Below, in pieces: positions 23,690 to 35,400 of a DNA stretch of 64,000 nt. Under the pieces are notes generated by a model. It was not told the DNA's origin. It saw only the letters and a list, made by a program, of their open reading frames with translations, and did not search any database. Numbering within the stretch: the first letter of the stretch is position 1; each line of letters opens with the position of its first letter. The translations under genes and the position numbers were made by a program. Location of the stretch: the NCBI GenBank assembly GCA_031308135.1, contig JAHLJT010000631.1, positions 153,963,276 through 154,027,275 of the forward strand, in the 5' to 3' direction. The stretch comes from Acheta domesticus. Lineage: Eukaryota; Arthropoda; Insecta; Orthoptera; Gryllidae.

Positions 23690-24030
23690 CATTATTGAAA
23701 TATTTTTGGAAATTAATTTTTGACCCCCATACATACCAATGGCGGCACAGGCCATACCAATTGCGGTACGGAATTTTATTGGTGGTGGCAGTCATCCAAC
23801 ATTGACAACAAAACATTGTTGGCACAAATTATGTTCAAAATTAAAACATCCATCAACAACCATACACATTTTTAAACGTCGATGCGATGTTTTAAAACTG
23901 ATTTAGTAATCTCTCCAATAAAATTCGTACGCAACAAATTTTAATTTTACAGTGACCATGTTTATTAATCTATAATGAACGTTAAATCCAAAACAAACTA
24001 AATATCCTAAAACAAATAAAGATACTCATC
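23690..24030. other. Intergenic, nothing recognised
   Basis: A short accaatggcggcaca / accaattgcggtac pair near 23737-23770 is a diverged tandem duplication. Otherwise featureless. Confidence 0.4.
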
Positions 24031-24034
24031 CTGA

Positions 24035-24270
24035 AAACCTGAGCGCCCATAGTAATCTCAAGAATTCAGAGCCTCCTGAGTTCTCCTAAGAATGGTAGAG
24101 GGGAAGGGGAAACCTAACGCCAAAGGTGTACGCCGCCTCATCGTGTGCAAAATAAAGGAAAGACGTACAAAATACCAGGTCATCGGGGTCATCCTGAGCG
24201 AATCCATAGTCTGCTCGATGAAGATTGTGCCATTAGTGCACTCTATGAGACAGAATGTAAACAATGACAC
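24035..24270 (+). repeat. Rep-C copy 1
   Basis: Matches 48745-48960 in inverted orientation. Shared words are cctgagcgcccata, tctcaaga, cctgagttc, ggaaagac, and a run ending in gatgaag. It has a modest open frame (24092-24370) that is not recognisable. Probably a dispersed transposon remnant; the class is unknown. Confidence 0.65.
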
Positions 24271-24289
24271 CTGTTTAATTTTGGGTCCG

Positions 24290-25190
24290 CCTCATCCAAA
24301 AAAGACTAAACCAACACAGTGTTCTTTATACAGCATAAAAGGGGCAGAGACGATTCCAAACCGTAGGTGACTTAGCGGGTTAGAAAGAGGTCGGCAGATA
24401 TCACTGTTCCCTGTGTTTAAAAAGAGAAATTGATAGAGCATCGAAGGACTAAATACCCGTTCAAATAAATTACTATCAAGAAAAATATTTTGAAGATAAA
24501 AAATTTTACACATACTTGTGGTGAAACTTTTCTTTCCTCCCAATTTGTTGGTGGTGCCAAGACACACTGGCATTACCCTACAAGCCGTCATTGATACAAT
24601 TTTTAATCATTTTATAATTTTATATTCAACTCTCTTCTTGATTTCACGCAATCTAAAGAAAATTGTACTTTGAAAAGCAAGGAAATTGAAATGTACCGAA
24701 CGAAATAGAATAGCGTAAGTCGTTGAGTGTACCAAAGAGATGGAGGTCATATAATGTCAAATTCGCGAGCGGTATTGCTGTATCTTGCGTGCCATTTCGA
24801 CTTTAATTGCATATCATTCGCATTTCAACCATTATCGTTTGTAATTAATGACGTCTCAATTACATTATTTCCAAATAAAAATCTTGTGATTACAAATACC
24901 TTACAGAATTCTAACGTGCTTTGTTTCTTACATAAGTTTATATGAATGTTTGATAACCTCTCCGAAGAGTATAGTGTTTAATTTAGCTTCTCCTTCACCA
25001 GAAATGTACATCTCTGACCAAATCCAAGAATTAAATAACAATCCCCTTTAGGCTCCCGAACACAGTATAAAGCTGTCTTCCCCTGAATCAGTGCTGTAAT
25101 GGAAAATCACGCAGAATACTCTTTTTGAGCGTCACGCTCTCCAGACACGCAACGCGAAAATGCAATCAGAGAAGAGAGGATGAACGACCA
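24290..25190. other. Intergenic, nothing recognised
   Basis: AT-rich with no supported feature. Confidence 0.4.
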
Positions 25191-25254
25191 GAATAACAAT
25201 GACACATGCTGGTAATCGTAATGACGGCGCGAGTGTGGGATTGTGCAGAAACTT

Positions 25255-25490
25255 GTATCGGGATGGAGGGAGGGGGCGCCCGCCGGGCTGCAGCCACCCG
25301 ACTTAAAGAACGGCTCCCCCGCTCCATAATTCGGAGCGGCCGACCTCTCGCCAGCGACCCTCGCTCCCCGCCGCGCCGCCGCGCCGCGCGCTCGCGCTGA
25401 TGTAACTCGAGCTTAAGGTGAGCTCCAACGCGGAGCGCTGCCCTTCCCCAGCAGCGGCGGAAACGGCGGCGGCGGCGGCAGCGGCTCGGC
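25255..25490. other. GC-rich island
   Basis: CpG-rich, with a ggcggcggcggcggc run near 25465-25480. No protein-like frame. A TATTTATA-like word follows at about 25525, so a promoter is possible but unproven. Confidence 0.45.
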
Positions 25491-25899
25491 TCATTTGAAT
25501 GGAAATGCGAGGATTTGATGCAATATTTATAGTCTTTTAGCGTCGCCAGAAGTTTTCTACGAGACGGAGGAGCTCTTGACTGCCAGATTTAAGCATGTTC
25601 CTCAAATGAGTTGAATATTATGACGATTCACCAGACGCTTGGGAGTGAATATATGTATTCTTCTGCAAGCAAAGCCCAACGAATAGAGAAAAGGCGCCGC
25701 AGAAACGAATTATAATCAATTTTGAACAAGTGATACGTGTAATAACGTAATATGTTAATTCATATTTTCGAAATTAGGTAAAAATTACCAACACAGTACT
25801 TTTAGAACGCAATACATTTTGCCGCCACAGTGGAGTAGAATGCCAATGGCCTACTGTTCGGATCGATAGTTTTCGAGGGTTCTCCAAAGTATATCGAGT

Positions 25900-26225
25900 A
25901 AATATTGGCGCCGTGCTTTATTAACAAACGGGCCACCGACCGCGTACGATTCCTCATACTTGCCTCCTCTCCCTATTCACATAAAAAAACTTACACATAC
26001 GTATACTACACTACCAAACATGTCGGGAAATCAGTCAGAGGCTTAGAGATTGTCCCGGCTCGGGTGGTGCCCCGTTGAGGGAGATTCTTGGAGAGGGAAA
26101 CTCGCCACAACTTGACGTGAAGGTTGGTGCCGGATCTCATGACCCAGAGGCGGAGAAACGTCATCTTCCGAGATGAAACATGCTCTATACTCACAGGACT
26201 AATAACTCTAGCGGTTGACGTTCCC
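25900..26225 (+). repeat. Rep-B copy 1
   Basis: One of three copies (others at 39365-39790 and 52100-52650), all plus. The common order is: an aaacgggccac word, a C/T-rich stretch, acatgtcgggaaatcag, agcttagag, a tggtgcccc box, a gggaaactc box, gccggatctcat, catcttccgagatgaaac, and gcggttgacgttcc at the end. No open frame. It may be a SINE or a LINE 3' end. Confidence 0.75.
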
Positions 26226-26545
26226 GGAAAAAAGAAATAATCTATAATGTTAGAACAAGTATTTGTTGTAAATAGAAATGTTTCGTCTTGTCAAGAACAA
26301 CGGTAACAGCAGAGTGAAGTATTTTGAGAAGACCGCTTTTCCAAAACTCATGCACCTCTAAAATGCATATATTCTAATATATTAATCTTGAAGTATATTT
26401 TCTCAATATATTTAACCGTATTTGTCTGGATTATTCCAGAATCTATTAGAGAATGCAATTCCTATTTCACCATCATTGCTACAATTGCCGCAAAATTAAC
26501 AACTTTTCAAGACTTTGATAATGTTTTGTAACAATAAAGTTCATC

Positions 26546-26548
<3 letters not shown>

Positions 26549-26592
<44 letters not shown>
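26549..26592 (+). repeat. (CA)22 microsatellite
   Basis: Uninterrupted AC dinucleotides for 44 bases, then a short imperfect extension. Confidence 0.98.
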
Positions 26593-26598
<6 letters not shown>

Positions 26599-26839
26599 AT
26601 AAAACGCATGTGTACGAGTGTCATTCCCATTTCTGAGCTTTGGCGAGGAAGAATGGTTATGCCTTTACGTCCATCTCTTTAACCGCAAGCAGATTAGTAG
26701 TTTGCCTTTTCCTTCCTTGTGAAATATATGAATGATCCGTATGAATCCATATGAAATAGCTTGAGGGGTGAATTACGACAAAAGATGTTACCACAAATAA
26801 CCGTGACAAGCCAAGTGGCAACTGCGGCATGTGACTACG

Positions 26840-27080
26840 CACAACAATACAGATTATTAATAGGGTGTAAGTGTGAAAAAGTAAAAAAAAAGAGAATTTT
26901 TTTCAAAATCGCAAAGCTTCGTGAGATGCCAGATCGCCCGATGTACATTCAGTTTGGAGAAAATCCTACGCTTAGTTTACGCGCTAGTACACAGACGACG
27001 GACGGATGGACGTTTTGAAAGCAAACAACACTTCTTCTGTAACAAGGACCCACAATTTCTGAAATCTGACTGCATAACGT
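26840..27080 (-). repeat. Rep-A fragment, minus
   Basis: Contains the head-proximal block in reverse: gctagtacacagacgacgg, then cggatggacgttttg, then aaggacccacaatttctg. Confidence 0.65.
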
Positions 27081-27299
27081 ATTAGAGTGAGTAATTTGCT
27101 CCATTTTAGAAAAGGATGTGTATTTGTTAATTCTAATTTAAATCTATTAGCTTCCTTGTCTTGTCATGAGATTGTTAACTACAATACGAATAACACGACC
27201 AGCAACAATGATAAAAATCCTAAGAACTTCCAACCACCTTCTTGCCATATTGCAAACTAACACCTCGTCCAATGTAGCGCCAGAAACTCTAATTTACAA

Positions 27300-28080
27300 T
27301 TTCGATTTTTTCAATTTCACAAGTCCCCCTAAATGAGACCAGCACAATTTTCATTTGTGTTTTGCCGTTTATACACGTGAAACAAATTTAAAGAAAAAAT
27401 TTGAAGCCGTTTAGAAAAAATAATTGTTTAAACATTACAAATTTCCCGTAGAATTAAGCAAAACTACGCATATTTTTGAAAAATTGAAGATGATTTTCTT
27501 TGAAGATGTTTCTGATGATCACGTTTCATTATGGAGAAAAATTACCTTCATATTGTAATTGTAAGAAGTCGAAAAAATGTGAACCTTTACAATTTTCGTA
27601 AAAACGGGGATATAACCAAAAATAAGACCTGTATTTGTTTCCATCTTAAGCGTTCTTTACGGTATTCGAGGTCAAAATTTTATCAAAAAATGTGGATTAT
27701 TTCTCAGACATTTTTAAAATTTCCCAGGGGTTACAGGACCAGTAAAATTAAAATATGGGTTTGAAATTCAAGGGGCCGCAACATCAGCCAGATCGAATGA
27801 ATAATATCAGTTTTTTGCGAATATCCTACTTTCGGTTGAGCAGCTAGCATTGTTCACAGACAGACGCGCAGACCTTTTCGCCGTCAATCGATTTTTCAGT
27901 ATTACGACTCACAGAATATGGATACTGACTACACAATATGTTAAGGAAAGTAATTTTCTATGTAGGAACAAGATTTATCCACTTTTTTGTTACCATAGCT
28001 CGGCAATAAGAGTTTTTCTTTAGAAAATGTGCCGTTTTCCCGCAACATAATAATACTTTTTCTTTAATGCGTAAGCAGTA
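27300..28080 (-). repeat. Rep-A copy, minus, with head
   Basis: Body modules from 27.4 kb (aaaactacgcatatttttg, tttgaagatgtttctg). Then the central block with aacatcagccagatcga, gcattgttcacagacagacg and gccgtcaatcgatttttc. The head is near 27960-28060 (caagatttatccacttttt, accatagctcggcaataag). Order and spacing match the 46.5-47.3 kb copy. Confidence 0.75.
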
Positions 28081-28084
28081 GCGT

Positions 28085-28700
28085 GAATGTTAAAATTATT
28101 ACAAAAAAAATTCAGGTTTGTCAAGGCTAAAGAAGAATAGTATTAGCTTGATGCTACCCTAAATGACTGTGAGTAGCATTCAAACTGCACGGCAAAAAGT
28201 TTTGAATAAGCTCCTTATTTTCATGAACTGACATTTTAGCTACAAAACACTTTTAGTGCACGTGAAATTAAAAGTAGACCCTCCAGGGGCTATCATTTGT
28301 GTGGTTATGGAAAGCACAAGATACTGGTTCACAGTGAACACATTCTAAAAACAATAATTCGCGCAATTCAGAACTTTTGTTAGTTTCCATAGTCTTAAAT
28401 TGTGTTCGTTTATTTTGACGCCGCTGCGGACCTTGGTTATCATTATAGTGTGTACTGTGGTACTAACATGTTCGTGCAGTGATGCATCATGCCACATGTC
28501 AGCGCAAGAAGTTGAAAGACATTATCTGGCAAGGTGAAGACGTTCACAACCATTACACTTTTTAAACGATTCACGAAAGTCATACGTCTCATCAGTTTGA
28601 ACAGATCACCCTGTTATTCCTGGCTGACCCCTTTCATAAAGGCAAAAAGCTGGACAAGGTTCCTTCTGGTTGGATCTAATTCCGCAGCGCAGCGCGAAAC
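28085..28700. other. Intergenic, nothing recognised
   Basis: No supported coding or repeat feature. Confidence 0.4.
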
Positions 28701-28729
28701 GGTGGCGCACTTATGGTAATTGGGCTCCT

Positions 28730-28880
28730 TGAGCTCGTAAGCGGAGCGTCAAAAGCCTGGGGGCGGCGGCGGCGGCGGCGTGAGAACCAAGGAAGGAGGA
28801 AAGCAAGGACGAAGCAGGCGGCGAAAGAAGCTACTCGTCCTGTCTCGCTTCTCGACGAGTTCTGAGCCGTCGGGCAGGGG
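28730..28880. other. Weak GC-rich island with (GGC)n run
   Basis: A gggcggcggcggcggcggcg run at 28760-28780, followed by purine-rich sequence. No credible frame. Confidence 0.45.
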
Positions 28881-29489
28881 AAGTCGTGAGACACGGGAAA
28901 GGCAATACAATCCTTGGTATGAAAGATTCAAATGTTGCCTCCTTAACGACAAAAAAAAGTGTTGGGAAATAGCGTTGAGCACAAAAAGCATTGGCTCCAT
29001 AATATTTAACCCTTGTTTTCTCCAAACTAAGATTTTTGACTTAAGATCTTTTACGCCGTGACCACAGAATTATAGAAAAATATGTTTATTCTATTTCTGT
29101 AATAATTTATTTTTCATGATATTTATATAACATTTCGGATAGCATTTGTTTCCATCATCAGGTTCTGTAGGGAACACACACATTTAAGGAGCTTAGCGTT
29201 GGGCCTCCGGCGGGTTATGTTAAGAAGTTAAACAGATTTATGTGCTTAGCAAATTCATAATAAAAATACTCGTTAATTGTAAACAGACTACAGTTGCCTG
29301 GATCATCCATAAAAAAGTGTCGTTTAAAACATATAAAATTCGTTCATTACTGCTACCGTCAATCGGGTGAAATAAGTCACAACGATTCTTGTAAATGACG
29401 TAAATAGAATGTAGTAATTCACCAATATATTCCTAGTTCGATTCAAACCTGATACTTCAACTATTGATGCGACAAAAGCACATATCTTC

Positions 29490-29880
29490 TCGCATTATTT
29501 CTTAAGCACTTTTCAAAAATTGAAGGAGTTCAACGAAATTGCAACGAAACAATTGCAATTATTGACCTATGCAATTATTTTAAGCCCTCCTTGTTCTATC
29601 CCCGGAAAAAAAATTGAAAATCATTGGAGCGGTTTTGAGATTTTTTTTATAAATTGCATTAATTTCGAACAGAAATTATAAAAATTTGCTGCTCTTCTTT
29701 CAAAAATTCGTTCATGATATTTTTAATGATTTTATTTTACAACAGGTTTTGTTTTAGACAAAAAATATTCAATATTGTAGCTTTTGAATATTAACTTTTT
29801 GCATTTTTTAAAAATTTTCGATATTATAGACAATTGGCCTGAAAGTGAACTACACTAATTTTTAACGACCTTTGCTACAT
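29490..29880 (-). repeat. Rep-A body fragment, minus
   Basis: Modules with aaaaattgaaggagttcaac, ggagcggttttgaga, tttcaaaaattcgttcatg and ctttgctacatatgagg correspond to the tail modules of other minus copies. Confidence 0.55.
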
Positions 29881-29929
29881 ATGAGGAGAAAATATAAAGA
29901 TATAAATTAGTTATTGACATACCCGTCAA

Positions 29930-30115
29930 CCTCCCCTTCTTTACCCCTGGCTTCTTTGTCCGCTTCCATTCCGAAGCCTCTTCCTGCTCCACCCGACTCC
30001 CTTCTCCCCGCCACCTCCCCTCACCCTGGCAAGCTCCGCTCATAATAGCCCCACCCAACACCACCCTCACTTTCCTTTCAATCCCTCTCCTGGCTTCACC
30101 CCCTTATCGCTGCCC
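29930..30115 (+). repeat. C/T-rich tract
   Basis: Pyrimidine-rich on the plus strand (ctccccttctttacccc). Less pure than the 21.6-kb tract. Confidence 0.7.
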
Positions 30116-30119
30116 CCTA

Positions 30120-31085
30120 ATACCTTAACACACAAATTATTTGCGGGTTGCATTAAGATAGCTGTGTACGCGAAAGTGATAAAAAATCGTGAAATTTCGT
30201 GTTTTTCAATTTTTATTAGATCATATGCTCTGTTTTATTCTCTTTTAAATGCTTCGTGCCATTTTTTGCTATGTTTCTTAGTTTTGGAGAATTTTTTTTC
30301 GAAGCGTGTGTCAACTCTCAAGCCCTAAGTGAGTAAACATTTTCCCGTAATGCACATTTTCAGCACATTCATGCACTTCAAACATTATAAATCAAAAACT
30401 ATTAAAGATAATAATATAATTCTTTTGGAAGAATATAGCTCATGAAATCCTCTAGTGAAAGAGCTAGAATAGTTAATCTGTCACTAAAATTTTCAATTTT
30501 ATGACTGAAATGAACTGAAATGTCCAGATAAAATTTATCAATATTTTTTCTCAAATAAACAAGTCCTGACTTAAGTTTTCACAATATATTTACTATTCTA
30601 GTTCATTCACTAGATAATTTAATTGTGATAAATTTTAAAAAATTCAAAATATATAAATTTGAAACATAAGTTAGAAATAAAAACCTACTTTTTTGCCAAT
30701 TACTTATAAACAAATTGAAAAAATGAATATTTGATCTCTAAAATCATAAAGATATCAAATATACAAAGGAAAACAAAATAGATTCAAAGTGGTAGACTTT
30801 TTTCCCCTCACGTACACGGCTGCCTTAACACAACTTTTCTAAAATACTAATTTGTGGATAACATTTTATAACCAAATCCCCTATTTTTTCAATCACTTAA
30901 AAAATCATGCAAAACTTGTTCAAAATCGCTGAAGGGGTTTCCGAAAATCCATTTTTTATATTATGATTACTTAAAAATATACTTTTTTTTAAATTCGCAG
31001 GTTCGTCAGATCAAGAAATCACGATTGTGCCAGTTTAATGGGAGAATATTTATTAGTTAGAAATTCCTGTATAATATTTCCTAGT
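30120..31085. other. Intergenic, AT-rich, nothing recognised
   Basis: A diverged inverted pair near 30440-30470 and 30595-30620 shares tctagtgaaagagctagaat-like words. No gene. Confidence 0.4.
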
Positions 31086-31089
31086 ATAG

Positions 31090-31215
31090 CGAAATACCTT
31101 TATGCCCTGAGGAAGTTCTCAAAACGGCGGCCGAAACGTTGGCACCTGCCCCTAGAACGCGGCGTCTCGCGGGCAGCCAAGTAGATACCGCTGCGGAAGC
31201 CTACGCTCTCACAAG
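31090..31215 (+). repeat. Rep-F copy 1
   Basis: Inverted relative to 61695-61815. Shared words on the minus strand are gagagcgtagg, ttccgcagc, gagacgccgcgt and caacgtttc. A CTGAGGA box followed by CGAAACGTTGG lies at 31097-31130, resembling the core of a hammerhead ribozyme. Confidence 0.6.
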
Positions 31216-31219
31216 GGAC

Positions 31220-32395
31220 CTTTTAGCAGGTACAGGTCGAAATATAACCTCGTTTTTTTTTCTAGAGATAGAAATTCACTATTTACATGTGCTGTGAAAA
31301 AAATAGTCGCCGTCACTAATTGATACTTATTGAAGAAAAAATACCGAAATTTCTCACTTCTCGACTCAAATCGTCGTTCTTCCGGGATCTGCGCAGCCCT
31401 GAATATTGTGAGATAATGTCCGTCGAAAGCACAAGCACTTCTACGGGCACGATTCCAATTCAAGGGCAACGAAACACTAATCTAATGGCATTGCTCACAC
31501 CGCCGACAACTCTGCAATGCCGCGCGGCACAGAGTCTATTCTTCAAGGAACTAGTTCTTCGACACTGAGAAACACAACTGTCATTTCGATCATTATCCAT
31601 GGTGAATGACCTTGTCAACAACAATGCCTGAGACTATCATTGTTTCGTTCTGCAAGACGACTCTGAGCGACTTGGAAGTCAATGATTAGTTGATTTATTT
31701 TATCATAATCAATGAGCTTATCATAGCCTTAGGGGTCGCTCAAAGCCGCCTTGCCGAATACCTGACACCTGTCGCATTGTCAACAGGTGCTTGTGATGAA
31801 GTTTGATTTTGCCAAAATGACATTTTTAAATTAAATCTAAATAGATTAGAAATTTTAAAAAATTAATAAGATTAATAATTAATTTAATGAGATGAAATTA
31901 ATAAATATATATGATTTTTACTACTATCTGAAGACAAATAATTTTTTAAGGTTATCCTTATAAAAGTACTTGTAACAAAAAAAGTTTAAGAAGAAAAAAA
32001 TTACCTGTCTTTAGATATTAGAGAAAGACAATATATACTAGAAAAATAACTACAATAATTAATAATTTAAGGTCTCCAGTAACTCACGAATAAATACAAT
32101 AATCTCTCAAATTTAGTATACCGGAACACAATTATCCCGGAAATGAACTACTGTTTTCCGTCCAGCGAACTGTCAGTAGAGATCCTACAGGGCAATGAGA
32201 GTCATATGCAGCAGCAAGGGCTGTTCATGACGTTAGCACAAAATGTATGGCCAAAACTGACCAAATTCTTTTTTTTCAGTAACTTTCAGTCCGGGATGAC
32301 AGCTAATTTTTCCCAGCACTTACAGATAGTGAATGTATTTCTATAGGGAAAAAAATCAGATCACATTTCGACCTGAATCTCTTGCGTGATCGCTT
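31220..32395. other. Intergenic, nothing recognised
   Basis: AT-rich, especially 31820-32060. No supported gene. Confidence 0.4.
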
Positions 32396-32399
32396 GTCA

Positions 32400-32580
32400 G
32401 ATAAATAAGTCAGTAAGACAGGACATAAACAAATAGCAGACAGACAGGCAAGCAGGGTATCTGATAAGCAGATTGACTGCATTACAGATTCCCAGAGAAG
32501 TAGATAGACAGCCACACAGAGAGTCGGGCAGGCAGAAAGAGACAAGCAGAGACAGTCAGGCAGAAGCAGAGAAATAGTTG
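32400..32580 (+). repeat. Imperfect CAGA/CAGG-rich simple repeat
   Basis: Degenerate tetranucleotide-like purine-rich words (cagacagacaggcaagcagg). Confidence 0.6.
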
Positions 32581-32764
32581 GCAAACGAGTTTTTTGGAGA
32601 GGGCGCAATTTTTGGAAAAGGGGTGCTCCTTACAAATACGTCTAAATCTTGAGATCATGTTTTTTTTTTCTCATAGCATTACCCATTTTATTTCAATAAC
32701 TAACGCCGCGTTGCGCAATCACAGATCCCCACAACATGTCCTTCCTTGAAGTGCCGGTCTGTTT

Positions 32765-32930
32765 TTGCGGGTCGGCGTGCACAGTGCGTGCAGCGCCGGC
32801 GCGCGTCCTGGGCCGCGGGTGACGTCTCCATCAGGCGGCGCGTGGAAGGCGAGCGCCGCACGCGAGGGCTCGCCCGCCGCGCGCCCCCGCGACGCGCTCT
32901 GGCGGCGGGCCACTGCCGCCACATTGTACT
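32765..32930. other. GC-rich island
   Basis: CpG-rich, with frames open on both strands but no protein signature. It ends 45 bases before a LINE fragment. Confidence 0.45.
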
Positions 32931-32975
32931 CGCACCAAGACAACGAAAAAAATTCAAACTTTCGCAATTGACCAA

Positions 32976-33356
32976 GTTTCGGGATTAACATGGACATCAG
33001 ATTTGGAAATAAAAACGAGAATTGAAATGGCAAGATCCACACTCAAAATGAGGAATTGTCTGTGTATCACAGACTTGAGTTTTAACCTCAGATGGAGAGT
33101 GGCAAAATGTTACGTGGCAACTGTTTTCTTATCTGGCGCTGAAACATGGTCTCTGAAAACAGCATCAATTAATAGACCGGAGGCATTCGAAATGTGGATG
33201 ATCAGGAGAATGTTGAGAATCCGCTGAACTGACAAAGTGCGTAATGACTACATACTAGAGAAAAATGGTATATGCCAAGAGATATTAAAAATGATTAAAA
33301 TTAGAAAAACACTGTATCTTGTTCATTTACTTAGAAACCCCAAATATGAACTATCG
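32976..33356 (+). pseudogene. LINE C-terminal fragment (RTE/Jockey-like), 5' piece
   Basis: Encodes the C-terminal tail typical of insect endonuclease-reverse transcriptase LINEs: TWTSDLEIKTRIEMARST, KCYVATVFLSGAETWSLKT, EAFEMWMIRRMLRIR. A TGA at 33225-33227 stands where tryptophan is expected before TDKVRND. It goes on to LVHLLRNPKYEL and then breaks off at AACTATCG, 33349-33356. The continuation, LIMMGKVRSKRGVGRKK, appears at 35199, so about 1.84 kb has been inserted between them. Confidence 0.85.
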
Positions 33357-33574
33357 CCTCCTGTATTATTTCAGTATCTTTCCGTTGGAGCTCTCACACG
33401 CAACCAGTCTTTATAAACAAGGTATCTAAATAAGGAGAATTTCACGGATACGTGACAAATTACACTTTGACATGTGGGTGGACAGTGAAGAGTGAAGACT
33501 GTTTGTGTTTTACCTTGACCACTATTTTCGTTATCAGCAGTGATTCATTGAAATTTTCAAGTCGGCGGGTTCAG

Positions 33575-33912
33575 ACACGTAGCTTTCTCGAAAGTCAAAA
33601 GCTAATATTTTTGTGACTATCACTATAAGCTAAAAGCTAATTGTCAAAAAATATTGAATAATTACTTCAGATGTCTTTAAGTAAGTGTTGGGAATTGTTT
33701 CAAGAAAACTCACCATAATACTGAATAAATCTTAGTTGAAGATTTCTTTTCAAGGTCAATTGCATTGTTCTTTATTTTTATTTGAAATTGTGTTATTACA
33801 TTGCAACATTATACATTTTTAAACAAATAAACACGTTTCGTTAACAGAACTCCTCTTAAAATGGAAACAGAAGGGATGAGTGTGGGGTTTAACATGCAAG
33901 AGTTCTCGCACG
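33575..33912 (+). repeat. Long direct repeat, left copy
   Basis: Matches 34832-35187 in the same orientation. Shared words are ctaatatttttgtg, aataaacacgttt, gtttaacatgc and gagttctcgcacgg. Identity is moderate with small gaps. Confidence 0.7.
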
Positions 33913-34093
33913 GATAGGCGGAGGTAGTAGGGGAAAACGCTATGGCACAACACAAATAACAAACTTTTAAAATTAGCTAAAGTAAATTATCTTTATATAA
34001 ATGAAAAACAAAAATCAAAACGCTCCAGCCTACAATATTTCATGAATTAATTTCAAAAAGCAATTAAATTTAAAATTATAGAAAGAATAGCGT

Positions 34094-34328
34094 ATACTTG
34101 GGTTTTTATTTCTTGGCGTGTGGGAACTTGTCTTCACGATGGAATATCTCACGGTATTTCGCGTCGTTCTCGGTCGTGCCGCTAGGAGTGGTCTCATCGC
34201 GACTGTATTGAGCAGTTCTGGCAATCGTGCGACTTCTAACGGCACGACGGAGAAAGATACGAAATGCTGTGAGATATTCCATAGTGATGACAAGCCCCCC
34301 ACGCCAAGTAAAAAAACAACCAAGTGTA
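34094..34328. mobile_element. Foldback/MITE element Rep-D, copy 2
   Basis: A second copy of the element at 13670-13897, in the opposite orientation. The core is 34135-34286 (152 bp against 153 bp in copy 1) with arms CACGATGGAATATCTC and CACTATGGAATATCTC. The outer arms, about 40 bp each, are inverted copies of each other (acttgg, tttcttggcgtg, cttgtc words) but do not resemble the outer arms of copy 1. The middle shares a gcagttctggcaatcgtgc-like word with copy 1 read in reverse. No coding. Confidence 0.8.
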
Positions 34329-34831
34329 AGTCACTCGACACTGCCAACGATTGCAGTCCAAACGCACGATTTAAATGTTGGCGGTATCTGCAAGCATGTG
34401 CATCAACGCCCAGCTGCAAACTCATGTTTTAAATAATACACCGTTTGATATTAAACTCTAGGTATCGGTTCGTTAAGATATTCAATATGCAAACATCGTT
34501 TGAGCAACATTTCCATGTACCGAAGTGAAGTATAAACCTTCTAAATTGTTTCTAATGGTAACAAATGGTATTTAATACACAAAGGTGAAAATATTACTTT
34601 GATTAGTTTTTGGCTCGGAATTGCTTTTCTTGAGGTACATTAGAACGCAGAAAATAATCCAATACTTTTTAGTATAGAAATAATTTTCCAATTTTCGCAC
34701 CCCAGCAAGTTGGCACCCTGCCTCTCCAAAACGTCCTCTGTTCCACATAACAAATCAACGAAAGTTAAATAATATTGCAAAGAGTAGGGTTGTACTTGCC
34801 CGATCCGGTATTTTCGCACTACTTTATTTGG

Positions 34832-35187
34832 TCTTCTCAAGAGTAAAAACCTAATATTTTTGTGGTAATCAAAGCAACCAAAAAGCAAACTCTGAAGAAA
34901 GATTAAATTTCTTCAAATGTTTTTAAAGAAGTATGAATTTTTTCGAGAATCGTTTCAAATTTTTTTCAATAATTCTGAATAAACCTTTATTGAAAATTTG
35001 TTTTCAACATAAATTGTATTATTATTTTTGTTTGATATTCTGTAAGTTCATTAGAAGTTACATTTATACATTTTCAATCAAATAAACACGTTTCATTAAC
35101 AACGTAACCTTTCTATTAATAAATAGAAAGGATAGGCAAAGCGATAGGGAAATGATGGAGTTTAACATGCGAGAGTTCTCGCACGGG
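34832..35187 (+). repeat. Long direct repeat, right copy
   Basis: Partner of 33575-33912. It ends ten bases before the LINE resumes. Confidence 0.7.
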
Positions 35188-35198
35188 TACGATAGTTA

Positions 35199-35400
35199 CA
35201 ACTAATAATGATGGGGAAAGTTCGGAGTAAACGGGGAGTTGGCAGAAAGAAGACGTCCTGGTTGGCAAAATCCGAAAATGGACCGGTATCTCGAGTGCAT
35301 CTGAGTTATTTCATGTGGCACAAGACAGAGAAAATTTCGCGGAAGTGGTCGCCAACCTCCAGTAATGGAGATGGCACTTCATGAAAAAGGGGTAACAGTG
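35199..35400 (+). pseudogene. LINE C-terminal fragment, 3' piece
   Basis: Resumes the tail broken at 33356: LIMMGKVRSKRGVGRKKTSWL. After a frame change come LFHVAQDRENFAEVVANLQ and a stop (TAG near 35361), followed by a short 3' end (tggagatggcac). This order is the usual terminus of this LINE type. A Rep-A copy begins directly after. Confidence 0.8.

Larger units (their letters stand above)
33349..35197. mobile_element. 1.84-kb insertion inside the LINE fragment, with internal direct repeats
   Basis: Bounded by the inverted octamers AACTATCG (33349-33356) and CGATAGTT (35190-35197). It lies exactly between two LINE pieces whose protein reading is otherwise continuous. It holds two diverged direct repeats (33575-33912 and 34832-35187) and foldback Rep-D copy 2. 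No open frame of note. Its class is unclear: inverted octamer ends argue for a DNA element, long direct repeats for a small LTR-like element or a tandem duplication. Confidence 0.55.

Noticed and set aside
29420..29450. A gttcgattcaaac word resembling a tRNA B box
   Set aside because: No matching A box or cloverleaf could be drawn around it.
32303..32608. 101-codon Cys/Leu-rich minus-strand frame
   Set aside because: A translation of the CAGA-type simple repeat. Cysteines recur with the repeat, not as a fold.
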